Origin: an uncultured Campylobacter sp. | Lineage (GTDB): Bacteria; Campylobacterota; Campylobacteria; Campylobacterales; Campylobacteraceae | DNA length: 8,313 nt | Direction: 5' to 3' | Assembly (NCBI RefSeq): GCF_937949835.1 | Contig: NZ_CALEDC010000348.1 | Location: 1-8,313 of the forward strand | Shown here: one piece after another, positions 7,536 through 8,313 of the stretch | Position numbering within the stretch: position 1 is the stretch's first letter | Layout of the letters: each line of letters starts with the position of its first letter | Translations under genes and position numbers: made by a program | The notes under the pieces: generated by a model | Databases searched by the model: none | What the model was told of the DNA's origin: nothing | The model's input: the letters and a program-made list of their open reading frames with translations, nothing else

Positions 7536-7557
7536 ATTATGCGCGGAAAGGATTTTT

Positions 7558-8169
7558 ATGATTTTAAAATTTCAAAACAAATACTCTAAAAAATTTCTCG
7601 CTTTTTGTGCCATCTGGGCGCTTTTTTGGCTAGCATTTTCATATTTTTTCTTGCAAAAATTCCTTTTTATCTATCCAGAAAATTTTAGCATTCACGTGAG
7701 ATTCGGGCTTTGCGCCATAGCGCTAGGAGCGGTGATTTTAACGGTTTTAGGCAAGGACGTTTACGGTGCGATCTGCGGATATGCGGTGTGGTTTTACGGC
7801 GCGGCGCTAGGATTTGCCTCGTCGCTAAATTTAGCTAAAATTCACACGGTACTGCGAGGGAGCGGAGATATGAGCGGGATGAGCGGCTGCGGCGGAGCGG
7901 TGAAATTTTTAAATTTTGATATAAGCGTAGTGCCGATTTTTAAGCCGTTTAACAGCTGCGCATTCGACATACCGGCGTTGCCTGCTGGTGCGACGCTAGA
8001 GGGACTGCAAGCCAAACTAACGGCACTTTATAGCGGAGGTTGGTATCTGTTTCCGACAAGCAAAAGCGTGGATCTAGCGCAATTTTGGAGTTTTATCTTT
8101 ATATTTTTCGCAATTATTTGGACGATTGGAATTTTACTCGGATTTATAAATAAAAGGCGTGGGATTTAA
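7558..8169 (+). CDS. DsbB/DsbI-family inner-membrane protein lacking the N-terminal CxxC
   Basis: This 203-residue protein has four predicted helices (about 13-32, 46-64, 69-90, 176-196), the topology of DsbB, which reoxidises periplasmic DsbA by passing electrons to quinone. YPENFSIHVRF (39-49) aligns without gaps with the family's YPCxxCxxxRF, but the two cysteines are Glu41 and Ser44. Arg48, the quinone-site arginine of E. coli DsbB, is kept. The second periplasmic loop retains two cysteines (C111 in MSGCGG, C134 in FNSC), equivalent to the E. coli C104/C130 pair. GWYLFPT (161-167) precedes helix 4, as I recall for Campylobacter DsbI/DsbB. It is longer than E. coli DsbB (176). ATG at 7558 has SD AAAGGA five bases upstream. 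It is divergent from dctQ. Without CxxC it should not perform the standard DsbB cycle. Assignment to the family rests on pattern, not a search. Confidence 0.68.
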   Translation: MILKFQNKYSKKFLAFCAIWALFWLAFSYFFLQKFLFIYPENFSIHVRFGLCAIALGAVILTVLGKDVYGAICGYAVWFYGAALGFASSLNLAKIHTVLRGSGDMSGMSGCGGAVKFLNFDISVVPIFKPFNSCAFDIPALPAGATLEGLQAKLTALYSGGWYLFPTSKSVDLAQFWSFIFIFFAIIWTIGILLGFINKRRGI

Positions 8170-8178
8170 ATCCCACGC
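8157..8178. terminator. Perfect 22-bp palindrome between two convergent genes
   Basis: GCGTGGGATTT (8157-8167) is followed directly by its exact reverse complement AAATCCCACGC (8168-8178), giving a 9-bp stem with a TTAA loop. It spans the stop codon of the DsbB-like gene (8167-8169). On the minus strand the hairpin is followed by CTTTTATTTAT (8156-8146), a T-rich tract, so it fits best as the terminator of the minus-strand gene ending at 8187. On the plus strand it is followed by AAAGTAGG, without a T run. Confidence 0.6.
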
Positions 8179-8186
8179 AAAGTAGG

Positions 8187-8313
8187 TCATTGGACAATAA
8201 TAAGAGCATTTGAACTATAGATGTTATCTACATTTTTAAGCCCCGGCATACTCCATACCCGATCACATAAGCCATCTCTGCCTTTGGTTAAGGTCACTTG
8301 CTCCTTGTTGTCA
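8187..8313 (-). CDS. C-terminal end of an unidentified protein, truncated by the window edge
   Basis: On the minus strand a frame is open from base 8312 to a TGA at 8189-8187, giving 41 codons. The visible end contains GRDGLCDRVWSMPGLKNV and finishes NALIIVQ. Evidence that it is a real gene: the frame is uninterrupted to the window edge, and a hairpin with a T-rich tract follows its stop by 8 bases. It is convergent with the DsbB-like gene. I do not recognise the family. In C. jejuni, as I recall, dsbB lies beside an arylsulfate sulfotransferase gene (astA), and in uropathogenic E. coli dsbI lies beside assT, so that is one candidate, but nothing in the 41 residues proves it. The single cysteine would suit a periplasmic enzyme needing disulfides, which is speculative. 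Confidence 0.5.
   Translation of the reverse strand, partial: DNKEQVTLTKGRDGLCDRVWSMPGLKNVDNIYSSNALIIVQ

Noticed and set aside
1..8313. Frequent AAATTT and TAAAATTTT words as a repeat family or CRISPR-like array
   Set aside because: They are scattered irregularly in genes and spacers without constant spacing or flanking repeats, and reflect a general word bias of Campylobacter genomes.

Overview
The window looks like chromosomal DNA from a Campylobacter-like member of the Campylobacterota. The reasons are the many AAATTT/TAAAATTTT words in genes and spacers, the Campylobacter-type PycB and PckA proteins and their adjacency (as I recall, the same two genes are neighbours in C. jejuni), SD-plus-TATAAT style gene starts, and a DsbB/DsbI-type membrane protein. 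The base composition seems more balanced than in C. jejuni, which would suit a higher-GC species such as C. gracilis or the C. showae/rectus group. The species is not determined.

Layout. (1) 1-420, plus strand: 3' part of a gene I do not recognise. (2) 512-3422, minus strand: pckA (ATP-dependent PEP carboxykinase) with its own promoter, followed by a 26-nt-overlapping TTG-started gene for a CAP-domain lipoprotein. (3) 3555-7461, minus strand: a TRAP transporter (small permease DctQ, an overlooked 29-codon ORF, large permease DctM), then pycB (carboxyltransferase/biotin-carrier subunit), closed by a 12-bp-stem hairpin at 3519-3548. (4) 7462-7557: divergent promoter region with two overlapping -10 hexamers. 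(5) 7558-8169, plus strand: a DsbB/DsbI-family membrane protein. (6) 8157-8178: a perfect palindrome overlapping its stop codon. (7) 8187-8313, minus strand: the C-terminal end of an unidentified protein.

How it fits together. PycB makes oxaloacetate from pyruvate (with a PycA partner not in the window), and PckA interconverts oxaloacetate and PEP. The TRAP permease subunits resemble the mannitol/chloroaromatic/2-oxoacid branch (FcbT2/FcbT3 type). A uptake-to-carboxylation route (2-oxoacid or lactate import, then pyruvate carboxylation, then PEP) is therefore a reasonable inference. The substrate-binding DctP protein is missing from the operon, so the substrate cannot be read from the window.

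The most unusual points are three. A DsbB/DsbI homologue keeps the quinone-site Arg and the second Cys pair but has Glu and Ser where the CxxC should be. A 29-codon ORF fills the dctQ-dctM gap and overlaps the dctM start as ATGA. A CAP lipoprotein appears anchored at both ends. I see no tRNA, rRNA, CRISPR array, IS element or phage gene.
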